A stretch of 64,000 bases of DNA from a bacterium (GTDB taxonomy: Bacteria > Planctomycetota > SZUA-567): NCBI GenBank assembly GCA_003245715.1, contig QKCJ01000054.1, forward strand, positions 28,781 through 92,780, read 5' to 3'. The notes under the pieces are model-generated. The model was not told where the DNA came from, did no database searches, and saw nothing but the letters and a program-made list of their open reading frames with translations. This document shows positions 1 through 9,820 of this stretch, in pieces (position 1 is the stretch's first letter; each line of letters begins with the position of its first letter). Position numbers and translations under genes: made by a program.

Positions 1-3000
1 CGCCTTTGTCACCGATAAGACCGTTGTGGAAGATCCATGAGAATTGTCTTTTGGGGTCAAAGCGAAGCGTCATTACCGCGATAACTTTCCCTTCATTATT
101 TTTGACAGGTGTCGCGATAAACATGGTTGCAGCTTTTTTATTGGCTGCCTTGCCTAAGGATTCGACTGCGACATCGGTTTGTATCGGTTGAATAAAAACT
201 GTTTCACCGTTAAAGGCGCGCATTATCAGGTCCGGTCTGGCCTGATAAATAAAATTGTGCGTTGCCAGATTGTTATCACGCATTGAGCCGATACTTATAT
301 GGTCGGGAGCAATTATAAAGAATCCAAGATCACCGGGGCGGTTGGCGCGTGCGGCAATAAATTTTCTGACTTCTGAAAGTTCACTACTTTGAGCAAGTTG
401 TTGCGGTGTCTTTTTGACTTTCAGAAGTTTTTCGCAAAGGTGAATAAATTCGGCATCATCAGAAATGTTTTTTATGCGTTCTGCTTCATAGCGAAACCAT
501 TCGTTAAGCATCTGCTTGCAGTTCTCAACGATCTTTGTCAGGAGCATGCCTGAACGTTCAATTGAGCGTTGTTTGAGATCTTTGAGGCCAATCATTGTGC
601 CGGCGATAATTGTTGTCAGAAATGCAGCCATGAAAATGATACCGACAATTTTGCTGCGAGAGGTTTGCATTCCTGCAGGTAAGTACTTGCCTAAATATCG
701 TACAACGATCAGGGTCGTGATTATAAAGAGGAGCATAATAATAAAGACAAGCGCAAGATGTTTTCCCCAATCGTTGGCAGAGCTTTCACGGAAATTCTCA
801 GCGTGGGAAATTTTTGGAACCCATTTTGCGCGGATGCTGTCTCTGCGCGAGAGGGGCATGTCTGAAAGTGTCTTGTTGAAAATTGACACAAGTTGCGGCC
901 AGTCATTACGGATGCCATAAGCAAGACGGATTTTCACCGGGCTTGTTTGAACGATACGCAGGTTATCCAACCCAAGCTTTGTTATGTTGTAATTGCCGGT
1001 GGACTGGGCAAGGGCAATTGCGTCAAACTGTCCATCGGCAACTCCTTCAAGACCTTCTTTGACCGTGTTTACATATTCTTTCTGGATTCCTGGATAATGC
1101 GGCAGAAATTCTTCAAGATAGCCATAGTCGCGAATTAGGGCAACTTTCTTACCCGCAAGGTCTTTTGGGGTACTGTAAACCGGGCTTTCCTGTCTGGCGA
1201 TAATGACAACTGGTGACTCAATATACGGTTGTGTGAAGTCAAGATAACTTTCCCGTTCGGTATTACCCAGAACTTCCGACAGTATGTCAACCTCTCGGTT
1301 TTCTGCCATTAATACCGATTCTTCCCAGTTGTGGCTGGGTATTCGTTCAAATTTAATAGGAAGTTTTTCTTCAATATACTCTAAATAATCCGCAGCAATC
1401 CCGATGTATTTGCCATTTTCATCAAAAGCTTCCTGAGGAAGCCAGCCAGGATCGCCGGTAAAGCGTATGCGCGGATGTTCTGTCAGCCATTTTTTCTCAT
1501 CTGCCGTCAGCTTATCACTGGTGCTGGTCTTTTTCTCTGTCAATATCCATTTCTGCTGAAGCTCTAGCTTTTCCTGTGGTGAAATACTTGCCATCGCTTT
1601 GCCAAGGGCAGAGTGTAAAAGCGGCCAGTCTTTGCGGATACCAATTCGCAAATTCTGCAGATCCGCATCACCGATGCTGACTTCCGGGCTTAAACTTAAA
1701 CCATGCAGAATATTTTCACGTATAAGATACTCAACTACCGCCTGTTCCCCCAAAGTTGCATCCGCTTCGTTACGGGCAACGGACTTCAGACAGGAGGGAA
1801 CGTCTGGCAGGTAGAGATACCTGATGTCAGGATATTCTTTTTTCAGCGCACTCTCATAAAATGTTCCCTTGGGAACAGCTAGTGTCCGGCCTTTTAACTG
1901 CTTTATCGCAAAGAAGTTCTTGTTGTGGCCACTGACGATGACACTTGGCGTTCTAATATAGGGATCGGTAAAGAGTATATTTTTCATCCTCTCCGGAGTT
2001 CTGACAATATTGAGCATGACATCAATATTTTTACTTTGAAGCATACTCAGATAGTCATTCCATGAATGGCCGGTTATATATTTGATCTGAATATTTAGCC
2101 GTCTTGCCAGAATATGCATGTAGTCAATGGAATATCCTTGCGGACGCCCGAATTTGTAAAAGTTAAATGGAGGCCAGTCTGAATCATTATGAACGTGTAT
2201 GACAGGATGGGCTTTGAGCCATTCTTCTTCCTCGTGCGACAGGTTAATTTCCACTTTCGTCGACGACACCGCTCCAGCCCAGCGTTTATTGATCTCATTA
2301 ATTTCTGAATCTGAAATTGAGACGAGGGCCAGGTCGAGGATTTCAGCCAGCTCAGGCCAGTCCTTGCGTACACCAATACTGTTTAGTGATGACGTCCCCT
2401 GCACACGTCCCTGTACCTCAAGATTATTCAGAAATTCAGTATTTATTATATATACGGCAACAGCCCGGTTACCGCTATAGGCGTTGGCTTCACCACGCGA
2501 TACGGCATCAAGCGCCTCACTTGTCGTTCTATATTCAACGACCTTTATTTTTGGAAAGTTTTTTCTGATAAAACTAGCTGAGAAGAAAACTTTTTCAAGC
2601 GCAATCGTTTTGCCTTCAAGATCTGAAAATGAGCGGTAGAAGCCCACATTTTTTTTTGCGATGAAATTGTGGGGTATATTGATGTATGGTTTGGTGAAAT
2701 TAAAATCAGCCATCCGTTCAGGTTTTGGGGTTATGTCCATCAGAGCATCAATTCGTTTTTCTTTGACTCCCGAATAAATCACGTCCCACTTGCCTGGTGT
2801 GATTTCAAGGATACCGCCAAGTCGTTTGTTTATGGCTTTTATGTAGTCTACTCCGATTCCCTGTGGTTGTCCCTGAAAGTTCAGAAAATCCATCGGAGGC
2901 CAGTCAGAATGGGTTCCTACGGTAATTTTAGGATGTTTTTCCAGCCAATTTTGCAGTCTTTCGGGGAGTTTCAGCTGATTAGGGTTTGCTGGGGGGGCCT

Positions 3001-3151
3001 TGAGCAATTGCTTCTCTGGCGGGGTGGGTTGCCGGTTTTCGCCGGAATATGCACAATTAAACAAACAGCATAAGGCTGAAAAAGTAATTAAAGCTAAAAG
3101 GTTTATGCCTGAGCAATAACTCTGCGACATCTGTTTTGACATGATTTGCAT
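1..3151 (-). CDS. Giant membrane sensor with three tandem solute-binding domains (C-terminus beyond window)
   Basis: The reading frame is open from the ATG at 3151 to the left edge (1050 codons visible), so the C-terminus is missing. Two further in-frame ATGs (3142, 3130) could serve as starts; all precede a hydrophobic signal segment (about residues 15-33). Three repeats of a bacterial family 3 solute-binding domain (SBP_bac_3 type) follow, starting near residues 70, 315 and 557. Each opens with a HPxIxx...W-P-P/L-P-type motif and carries a later R-x-D-W-P motif. Two membrane segments lie near residues 800 and 845. After them comes a Cache-like region (about 865-1050) ending at the window edge. 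Proteins with this front end are usually sensor kinases or diguanylate cyclases of the BvgS/EvgS type, so the missing part is probably a signalling output; that is inference. Tandem triplication is unusual, since one or two copies are more common. A C7 run lies in codons just after the signal segment. Confidence 0.85.
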   Translation of the reverse strand, partial: MQIMSKQMSQSYCSGINLLALITFSALCCLFNCAYSGENRQPTPPEKQLLKAPPANPNQLKLPERLQNWLEKHPKITVGTHSDWPPMDFLNFQGQPQGIGVDYIKAINKRLGGILEITPGKWDVIYSGVKEKRIDALMDITPKPERMADFNFTKPYINIPHNFIAKKNVGFYRSFSDLEGKTIALEKVFFSASFIRKNFPKIKVVEYRTTSEALDAVSRGEANAYSGNRAVAVYIINTEFLNNLEVQGRVQGTSSLNSIGVRKDWPELAEILDLALVSISDSEINEINKRWAGAVSSTKVEINLSHEEEEWLKAHPVIHVHNDSDWPPFNFYKFGRPQGYSIDYMHILARRLNIQIKYITGHSWNDYLSMLQSKNIDVMLNIVRTPERMKNILFTDPYIRTPSVIVSGHNKNFFAIKQLKGRTLAVPKGTFYESALKKEYPDIRYLYLPDVPSCLKSVARNEADATLGEQAVVEYLIRENILHGLSLSPEVSIGDADLQNLRIGIRKDWPLLHSALGKAMASISPQEKLELQQKWILTEKKTSTSDKLTADEKKWLTEHPRIRFTGDPGWLPQEAFDENGKYIGIAADYLEYIEEKLPIKFERIPSHNWEESVLMAENREVDILSEVLGNTERESYLDFTQPYIESPVVIIARQESPVYSTPKDLAGKKVALIRDYGYLEEFLPHYPGIQKEYVNTVKEGLEGVADGQFDAIALAQSTGNYNITKLGLDNLRIVQTSPVKIRLAYGIRNDWPQLVSIFNKTLSDMPLSRRDSIRAKWVPKISHAENFRESSANDWGKHLALVFIIMLLFIITTLIVVRYLGKYLPAGMQTSRSKIVGIIFMAAFLTTIIAGTMIGLKDLKQRSIERSGMLLTKIVENCKQMLNEWFRYEAERIKNISDDAEFIHLCEKLLKVKKTPQQLAQSSELSEVRKFIAARANRPGDLGFFIIAPDHISIGSMRDNNLATHNFIYQARPDLIMRAFNGETVFIQPIQTDVAVESLGKAANKKAATMFIATPVKNNEGKVIAVMTLRFDPKRQFSWIFHNGLIGDKG

Positions 3152-3512
3152 AATTACCGTACTCTATTATAATTGGTTGAAATATTAAGCGCGATGCTGC
3201 TGCAAAATAAGCACTATATTTCGCGCAATTCCTTTAATATCAAAATATTGGATTCTTATTTCCCGAATGTCTGTTATAAACCAATATTGTAATTTGTGTC
3301 AAGTAAAAAGGCAGGTTAAAGGCTATATGTTTTAAGCATTGGCAAGTTATAATAACAGGCAGAATTATTTTATGACAATAAAGTGATATTTATGATAAGA
3401 TGAATTGGTGATTTATGGACGTTAGAATATAGGAAGTTTTGTTTATTTAGAATAAAATAATTATATCAATTACAAATTATTTGCTTTAGAGGTAATTGTA
3501 TGCAATAATTAT
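3152..3512. other. Divergent AT-rich intergenic region
   Basis: This 361-bp gap separates the divergently read sensor (left) and hydrolase (right). It is AT-rich and must hold both promoters. I see no convincing sigma-70 pair, hairpin, RNA gene or coding stretch in it. Its only clear structure is the heptamer repeat immediately to its right. Confidence 0.5.
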
Positions 3513-3543
3513 ATGTCATATGTCATATGGCATATGGCATATG
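3513..3543 (+). repeat. 7-bp tandem repeat ATGKCAT at the translation start of the hydrolase
   Basis: Four consecutive 7-bp units (ATGTCAT twice, then ATGGCAT twice) are followed by a fifth ATG. Each unit contains a CATATG palindrome at its junction and each supplies an ATG. Because seven is not a multiple of three, successive ATGs lie in different frames. Only some of them lead into the downstream hydrolase frame, and copy-number change would alter which do. The preferred start at 3558 lies just after the repeat. Confidence 0.85.
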
Positions 3544-3557
3544 AAAGGGTTAGAGTA

Positions 3558-5261
3558 ATGTCGACAAATAAGTATGATGTTTCAATTAAGGCCGGTAATA
3601 AGGCTCAGGATTGTACTGTTGAAATTGTAAATGTTCCCATGCGCGATGGGGTGAAGCTATATACGGTTGTTTATCTGCCTCAGAAGGGCAGCAAGCACGA
3701 CGTGATTTTTATCCGCACGCCGTATTCGAGTACAAAACGCATTGATATTGCCCCTGAATTTTACCTGAAAAACAATCTGGCATATATCTTGCAATCCTGT
3801 CGTGGAACAGGACTTAGCGAGAGTGAATTTACTCCGCTTGAGTGTGAAGAGCATGACGCGCAGGATGCGATTGCCTGGATAATGTCACAGGAGTGGTTCG
3901 GCGGTAAAATTGCAATGACAGGAGGTTCATATTGCGGTCTGACCCAGTGGATGGCTAGCCGTTCATCAAGTCAGTACCTGAGTTGTATCACCCCGGGGGT
4001 TGCCTGCAGTAATGTCCATGACAAGCTCTTTATTGGCGGGGCATTCTTTCTGCAGCTTCATATGCACTGGGCGATGAGCATGATGTATAAGACCAGAACT
4101 GGTCAGGACACGGCGCCTGATTGGGACGCGAAGGGACTGGCTAAGTATCTTCCGCTTATTGATATGGATATTGAGGCTCTTGGTAGTGAGGTAAGTTCAT
4201 GGCGTAAGTGGATAAATTCCTGTGATGACTATGAGTATTGGAAAAATTTGTCTGTAAACGAGATTTATGAAGATATACAGTGCCAGTCCTATATGTACGG
4301 CGGGTGGTATGATTTTTACTGTAATGGCACGCTTGAGAATTTTGTCGGTATGAGGACCCGTGGCGGCAGCGAAAAAGCCAGAAAATATACTAAATGTATT
4401 ATGGGGCCATGGACGCATTCCGGGTTGAGCAATAAAGATATATTTGGCGAAGAGAACGTTGTTGATATTGCGCATGAGCTGACAAAGAAGTATCTGGTCA
4501 ACTGTCTCAAGGATAGTGAGAATGATCCTCTGCCTGATGAGCCGGCCATAAAATATTTCCTCATGGGAAAAAATGAGTGGCAGGAGGCAGACACCTGGCC
4601 GCCAGAGGGAGTGGTCGAAGAAAAATATTTTATTTCCTCTTCAGGTAACGCCAACAGCAGATTCGGTGATGGTATGCTTTCATGTAAGCCGGAAACGGAA
4701 GATTGTTGTGATGTCTTTATTTATGATCCGAGAAATCCTGTTCCCAGTATGGGGGGCTGTTATCTTGGGCCGGGGCAGAATGGCTGTGTTGACCAGTCTG
4801 AAGTTGAGGCGCGTTGCGATATTCTTGTATACAAGTCCGAGCCGCTTGAGGAGGAATTGACAATTACCGGTAAGGTCAGGGTCACTTTGTTTGCCTCTTG
4901 TAATTCGCTTGATACTGACTTTACGGCAAAACTGGTTGATATTTACCCTGACGGGAAGGTGCTTAATCTCTGTGACGGCATTATTCGCGCCCGTTACCGT
5001 AATTCGTTGTACGCGCCAGAGCTGCTTGAAAGAGATATAATATACGAGTATGAAATTGATTGCTGGCATACGGCAAATTGCTTCAGAAAAGGGCATCGCA
5101 TTGGGCTTGATATCTCAAGCAGCAACTTTCCGCGCTTTGACCGCAATCCGAATACCGGAAACACGTTTGGACTTGATGATGAAATGAAGGTTTCCAGACA
5201 GACCGTTTATCATGGCCGTTCTCATCAGAGTTGCGTAATTCTGCCGGTACTGAAGAAGTAA
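3558..5261 (+). CDS. CocE/NonD family X-Pro dipeptidyl-peptidase-type hydrolase
   Basis: A 567-aa protein of the CocE/NonD (peptidase S15) family. The N-terminal alpha/beta-hydrolase domain contains GxSYxG as TGGSYCG (about residues 126-132), where Ser is the expected nucleophile. The C-terminal half matches the PepX-type jelly-roll domain, with the typical D-T-D-F-T-A-K-L-V-D segment. Known members cleave esters, amides or X-Pro peptides; the substrate here cannot be told. I start it at 3558 because AAAGGG lies 8 nt upstream and the family's N-terminus (VPMRDGVKLYT) follows naturally. The frame is also open from 3513 through the heptamer repeat, which would add 15 residues. No signal peptide is evident, so it is probably cytoplasmic. 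It is followed by a convergent AraC gene. Confidence 0.85.
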   Translation: MSTNKYDVSIKAGNKAQDCTVEIVNVPMRDGVKLYTVVYLPQKGSKHDVIFIRTPYSSTKRIDIAPEFYLKNNLAYILQSCRGTGLSESEFTPLECEEHDAQDAIAWIMSQEWFGGKIAMTGGSYCGLTQWMASRSSSQYLSCITPGVACSNVHDKLFIGGAFFLQLHMHWAMSMMYKTRTGQDTAPDWDAKGLAKYLPLIDMDIEALGSEVSSWRKWINSCDDYEYWKNLSVNEIYEDIQCQSYMYGGWYDFYCNGTLENFVGMRTRGGSEKARKYTKCIMGPWTHSGLSNKDIFGEENVVDIAHELTKKYLVNCLKDSENDPLPDEPAIKYFLMGKNEWQEADTWPPEGVVEEKYFISSSGNANSRFGDGMLSCKPETEDCCDVFIYDPRNPVPSMGGCYLGPGQNGCVDQSEVEARCDILVYKSEPLEEELTITGKVRVTLFASCNSLDTDFTAKLVDIYPDGKVLNLCDGIIRARYRNSLYAPELLERDIIYEYEIDCWHTANCFRKGHRIGLDISSSNFPRFDRNPNTGNTFGLDDEMKVSRQTVYHGRSHQSCVILPVLKK

Positions 5262-5339
5262 TTTGTTATCCTGAACCGGTCGTGAAGAGGTTCTCGTTAA
5301 TCTTAAAAGCCGTTTCGTTGTTGTTGATGGCGGGGCGGC

Positions 5340-6260
5340 TTATTTGTTTAGCAGATTATTTTTGGATTCGCGAAATTGTTTTGGGGTTTGTCCGGTACGT
5401 TTTTTAAAATCAGCGGAAAAGTAAAATTGATTTGCGTAACCAAGCTTAGCTGCGATTTCCTTGATATAGCTGTTTTCATGCAGGAGCATGGTCTTTGCCA
5501 GTTTGATTTTATGCTGCGAGACATACTCCGCGGTACTTATCTGAAAATATTTATTGAAAAGGTTGTTCAATGTACCGGAGGAAGCCCGGGCAAATTTACT
5601 GAGGTCTTCTATAGACAATTTCTTGTCAACATTACTGTAGATATATTCAAGTGTTTTGCGCAGTACGGCGGGGTATCTTGACGTTGAGGTCAGTTGCCTG
5701 ATATTTACCAGAATATTAAACGCCTGCTGGGTTATTCTTGAATTGTAACCTTGTTCGTGTTTTTCAATTTCAGCATATATTTTATCAAACGCCTCAAGCG
5801 TTGACTGCCCGAATTCATTCATCTCAACATAGTCAACATTATGTAATCCCATTGCACAGACAAGTTGTGAGGTCAGTTCACCCGGCATGATAAGTGTCCG
5901 CTTAATCAGGAATTTTGACAACGCCGTCATTCTGCTGTCTTCATTGTAATGGACAATAAATACCTGGCCCGGCTGAATAGTGAACTCCCCGCGTGGTGTT
6001 TCAAAAAGCATCTCCCCCTCAACAAGATATTCAAGTGAGGTCAGGGTACTCTGGGTTCTGTAGCGCATACAGCCCTCGGTCCATTCATCCTTACCGGTAG
6101 TGACAATTGTCATGGCCGGCATTAAAACATCAAAATTCGCAATAGCCAGGGTGTTGTGTATGAAATTATGAAAAGGGTACGCGCCCTTGCTGATTCCGTA
6201 GACAATTGATTGTCCCTGTTTGCTTGTGACAACCGGCTGCTGAGAATATTCGATTTTCAT
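5340..6260 (-). CDS. AraC family transcriptional regulator
   Basis: A 306-aa regulator. The N-terminal two-thirds is a cupin-like sensing region (residues about 45-110, with VEGEMLFETPRGEFTIQPGQ as the core). The last 100 residues form the two helix-turn-helix AraC domain, including LSIEDLSKFARAS and the second helix IAAKLGYANQFYFSADFKK followed by TGQTPKQFR, the family signature. It is divergent from the glycosidase operon starting at 6433, with a 172-bp shared promoter region containing a TATAAT-like box near 6345. This is the classic arrangement for a local activator responding to a sugar. The inducer is unknown. Confidence 0.9.
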   Translation of the reverse strand: MKIEYSQQPVVTSKQGQSIVYGISKGAYPFHNFIHNTLAIANFDVLMPAMTIVTTGKDEWTEGCMRYRTQSTLTSLEYLVEGEMLFETPRGEFTIQPGQVFIVHYNEDSRMTALSKFLIKRTLIMPGELTSQLVCAMGLHNVDYVEMNEFGQSTLEAFDKIYAEIEKHEQGYNSRITQQAFNILVNIRQLTSTSRYPAVLRKTLEYIYSNVDKKLSIEDLSKFARASSGTLNNLFNKYFQISTAEYVSQHKIKLAKTMLLHENSYIKEIAAKLGYANQFYFSADFKKRTGQTPKQFRESKNNLLNK

Positions 6261-6432
6261 ATTTGTTCCAGATTATATGCTCTTTGTTGGATTTTATATA
6301 TATTTGGCTTGTCTGGCCTTTATTAATCATGATTTCATACTGTATAATATATTTGATGGTAAATTGTTTGGCAAGTTTATTTGTTTTATTTATCCTGAAA
6401 ATATGCGACACTGACTAATGGAGAAATTATAT

Positions 6433-9400
6433 ATGCCACAGAAGAAGATCGACACACCGCTGCAACACGGGTATTGCACTTGCCACAGTCTTTGTCAGGA
6501 CGGAGATCTTTTTGCGGTTTTGTTTGCTATGGCAATTGTCATTTTTTTATCTGGCGGTGTTGCTGTTGCTGATGAGACGATGTTTCCTTCTGCGGTGAAG
6601 ATCAGTCAGAAGGGTGAACTGGAAATATTAAACATAAAAATGGTTATTGATGCCAGAAATTCGTCGTGGGCAAAGGCGTCTAACCCTTCATGGAATGTAA
6701 CTGATCTTGTGACGGAAAAGGACAGCTTTGCTTTAAAAGCAGATTTCAATAAATCAGGGCTCGTCGGCAAGGTCGACCAGAAGTTGACAGCGGTAAATAG
6801 TGTAATGTTTGATTATTCCTGTGCTGTCAATTTTACTCCTCCGGTTCAGATCAATGGCCTGTTCGCTACAATGTTTGTGCCGCTTGAGGGCGTAAATCTG
6901 GCTGTTGATGATGAGCAGATTACTGTGGCGGATACTTATCAGAAGAGTACTCTATATAATGATCAAGCGAAGCTAGTCCGGATAAAATCAGGCGGGCTTG
7001 AGGTTATTGTAAAAGGCAACTTTCGTCTCCATGTACAGGATAACAGGCCGTGGAAGCAAAACAGGCTGGCATTGCGATTCCAATTTGATGTTGAGCCGGG
7101 GATGGTAAAAGAGGGAAAAATAAATTTAAGGATTCAGGTTAATACTATTAAAAACAAGGGTCTTGATCTGTCTGGTGTAGCTAACAGTGCGCTTGTTTCC
7201 GGTAAATTTATAAATAAGGCATCAGGGACTGATAATGACAAGGCTGGGTTTGATTTAAGCAAATTTGATGAAAAATTATTTTCTGTGCAGGGGATTAATT
7301 TTAAGATCGCAGATACGCAGATTAATAATGGTAAGTCCCTTTGTGTCACGTCCGCAAGTAATCTTGAGGGCACTGTTGAGTCTTTTGCCGTTGAACTTGG
7401 GTCTGAATTTGGTATAGCTGCTAAGGCAATTAATCTTCTGCACGCAGCAACGTCATCAGGTTATTCAGACTCGTCTCTCGGTGAAATATTGGTTGAATAT
7501 AATGATGGTACCAGTCAGAGCATACCTGTTGAGTACGGGCGTGACTGTGCTGACTGGAAACTTGGAAACGAGTCAGTTGAGAATGCAAGTGTTGCCTGGT
7601 ATACAGGAGCGCCGGCAAATCAGATCGGGCTTTACGCATCATCTTTTGCGCTCTCTAAAAATAATCCGAGCAAAATTAAGTTTATAAATAAGAGTAAAGA
7701 CCGCTTATGGGTGATAGCCGGGGTTAACCTCTCTGAGAAGCCTATAACGTTTATCACTCCGCAGGAGCGGGATGTCATGATTGTGCAGAATGATAAATGG
7801 CTGCCGGTGAAATTCACAAAGGAAGTTGTTAAGGGAAGTCCGCTGGATTTCTCATGGGTTCAGGACGCGCCTGCCGGTAAGTATGGTTATCTGAAGTCCA
7901 ATAATAGTGGAGAATTTATATTTGAAGATGTCCCCGATAAAACGATCCGTCTCTATGGTGTTAATACCTGTAATAGCGCAAGTTTCCCGGATAAAAAGAC
8001 TGCCGATTTTCTGGCTGAAGAACTTGCTCGAAAGGGCTATAACGCGATAAGGATTCATCATCATGACAATGAAATGTTAGATAACGCCGCTGGTGATTCG
8101 GTAACGTTTGATAACGAGATGATGGACAGGCTTGATTATTTTGCATACGTTATGAAAACACATGGGCTGTATATAACAACAGATCTTTATACCAGTAGAA
8201 AGCTGCGGCGCGGTGATAATATACCTGAGCTTAAGTTTATCAGTGACAAGGAACTTGCCAGCCAGCATGTATTGAAGATGCTTTTGCCGATCAGCCCTGC
8301 CACAATGGATAATTGGAAAGTTTTTGTGCGTAAATGGCTGGCTCATGTCAATCCTTATACCGGGGTCGCCTGGGGAAATGAACCGGCGATATTCTGTCTT
8401 AACCTGATGAATGAAGATACCCTCATTAATAACTGGTCAAAGGTTCCTGCGATTGCCAGGTTATACCGAGAGGCGTTTAAAGAGTGGGTGAAGGATAAGG
8501 AATTTCCTGCCGGTGATAAGGACGATCGGGCGTTTAAATCATTTATCTACGAGTTGCAGGCAAAAGCCAATGCGCAGATGATGCGTTTTGTTAAAGATGA
8601 GCTTAACGTGAAAGCGATGCTGACGAGTCATAATTTTATTACCGGTAATGTTGCTTTAACTGCTTTACGCAATGATTTTGATCTGGTTGATAACCATTCC
8701 TATTTTGACCATCCTAAGCTTATCGGCGGCTGGCACTTGCCACAGGCTTTTATGCAGGAGTCTGCAATCAGCCTGCTTGCACCAACACCAGCGGAGATGA
8801 TGCCGACAAGAATTTTCGGAAAACCATTTATTGCTACTGAGTTTAATTTCTGCCAGCCAAATTCATATCGTGCTGAAACCGGACCGTTGCTTGGCGGTTA
8901 TTCTAGCTTGCAGAACTGGTCGGGAGTATTCCGTTTTGACTGGGCGCACCGCGATACGGATATAATGAAGCTCTCTGCAATCAACGGTTCCTTTGATGCG
9001 ACTAATGACCCGCTGGCACAGCTTTCTGACCGTATTGCAATCGCGCTGTTTGTACGTGGTGATGTAAAACCGTCAGAGAAGAAGTTTTCATATACCGTTA
9101 ATGAAAATATTTTTAAGAGCAATGACTTGTTGTATTTTCCTGAAAATTTCCTGACCTTAGGACTTATCAGTCAGATTGGTTCTAACCTAAATAATACTGC
9201 TAAAGAGCAGGGTGTGACTTACCTAAAACCAGAGCAAAGCACGTCTCCTGGTTCTTTTACAGATAAGAAAATTTCAAAACTATGGAAAAACGCAGTTGCA
9301 GATAAGAAAGCGGTAAGTTCCACAGGACAGCTTGATCTTGACGGCAACAGAAAGCAGATGGTCGTTACTACGCCAAGAAGTGAGAGTATAACCCTTGCCA

Positions 9401-9792
9401 GAGGTAACTTGTCTGCGGATTTTGTTTCTCTTGCCAATGCCGACAGTTTTCAGACTGTTGCTGTGATTTCGCTTGATCGTAAACCGCTCAGGAGCAGTTC
9501 TTCAATATTAATTATCCACCTGACTAACCTCGTAAATTCGCGTGCGCTCTTTAAAGGAGACCAGAAACGCATCCTGCAGAAACCGGGCTCTACTCCAGCG
9601 TTGTTATTTAGGGGAACCTCAGAGTTGAATCTTGATACTGCTGCTGAATATTCAATTACTGCTCTGGCGGCTAATGGTGTATCACTTGGTGTGTTTAAGG
9701 GGGCTGTTGTTGATGGCAAGTTCTCATTCAAGCTTGATCCCGGACGTTTTCCCGGCGCAGTTATGGCTTATCATCTTACCTGTAAGAAATAA
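6433..9792 (+). CDS. Large secreted clan GH-A-like glycoside hydrolase
   Basis: A 1119-aa protein. I start it at 6433 because GGAG lies 9 nt upstream; an in-frame ATG at 6418 would add five residues. A hydrophobic export segment covers about residues 25-45 (LFAVLFAMAIVIFLSGGVAVA). The first 490 residues are beta-rich and unrecognised. A TIM-barrel-like region follows (YGVNTCNSASF to about residue 830) with LMNED (Glu about 661) as candidate acid/base and ATEFNF (Glu about 803) as candidate nucleophile. This spacing and N-E/E pattern fit clan GH-A (GH2/GH5/GH42-like). The C-terminal 300 residues are beta-rich. It probably attacks an extracellular or periplasmic glycan. It leads an operon with the next three genes, opposite the AraC regulator. 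I could not assign a CAZy family. Confidence 0.75.
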   Translation: MPQKKIDTPLQHGYCTCHSLCQDGDLFAVLFAMAIVIFLSGGVAVADETMFPSAVKISQKGELEILNIKMVIDARNSSWAKASNPSWNVTDLVTEKDSFALKADFNKSGLVGKVDQKLTAVNSVMFDYSCAVNFTPPVQINGLFATMFVPLEGVNLAVDDEQITVADTYQKSTLYNDQAKLVRIKSGGLEVIVKGNFRLHVQDNRPWKQNRLALRFQFDVEPGMVKEGKINLRIQVNTIKNKGLDLSGVANSALVSGKFINKASGTDNDKAGFDLSKFDEKLFSVQGINFKIADTQINNGKSLCVTSASNLEGTVESFAVELGSEFGIAAKAINLLHAATSSGYSDSSLGEILVEYNDGTSQSIPVEYGRDCADWKLGNESVENASVAWYTGAPANQIGLYASSFALSKNNPSKIKFINKSKDRLWVIAGVNLSEKPITFITPQERDVMIVQNDKWLPVKFTKEVVKGSPLDFSWVQDAPAGKYGYLKSNNSGEFIFEDVPDKTIRLYGVNTCNSASFPDKKTADFLAEELARKGYNAIRIHHHDNEMLDNAAGDSVTFDNEMMDRLDYFAYVMKTHGLYITTDLYTSRKLRRGDNIPELKFISDKELASQHVLKMLLPISPATMDNWKVFVRKWLAHVNPYTGVAWGNEPAIFCLNLMNEDTLINNWSKVPAIARLYREAFKEWVKDKEFPAGDKDDRAFKSFIYELQAKANAQMMRFVKDELNVKAMLTSHNFITGNVALTALRNDFDLVDNHSYFDHPKLIGGWHLPQAFMQESAISLLAPTPAEMMPTRIFGKPFIATEFNFCQPNSYRAETGPLLGGYSSLQNWSGVFRFDWAHRDTDIMKLSAINGSFDATNDPLAQLSDRIAIALFVRGDVKPSEKKFSYTVNENIFKSNDLLYFPENFLTLGLISQIGSNLNNTAKEQGVTYLKPEQSTSPGSFTDKKISKLWKNAVADKKAVSSTGQLDLDGNRKQMVVTTPRSESITLARGNLSADFVSLANADSFQTVAVISLDRKPLRSSSSILIIHLTNLVNSRALFKGDQKRILQKPGSTPALLFRGTSELNLDTAAEYSITALAANGVSLGVFKGAVVDGKFSFKLDPGRFPGAVMAYHLTCKK

Positions 9793-9820
9793 TTTTATTT
9801 TCACGTGAAAGGTCGAATTT

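Noticed and set aside
516..3073. Several forward and reverse open frames of 60-134 codons
   Set aside because: They lie inside the continuous reverse frame 3151-1, which has clear solute-binding domain motifs. The short frames show no family motifs.
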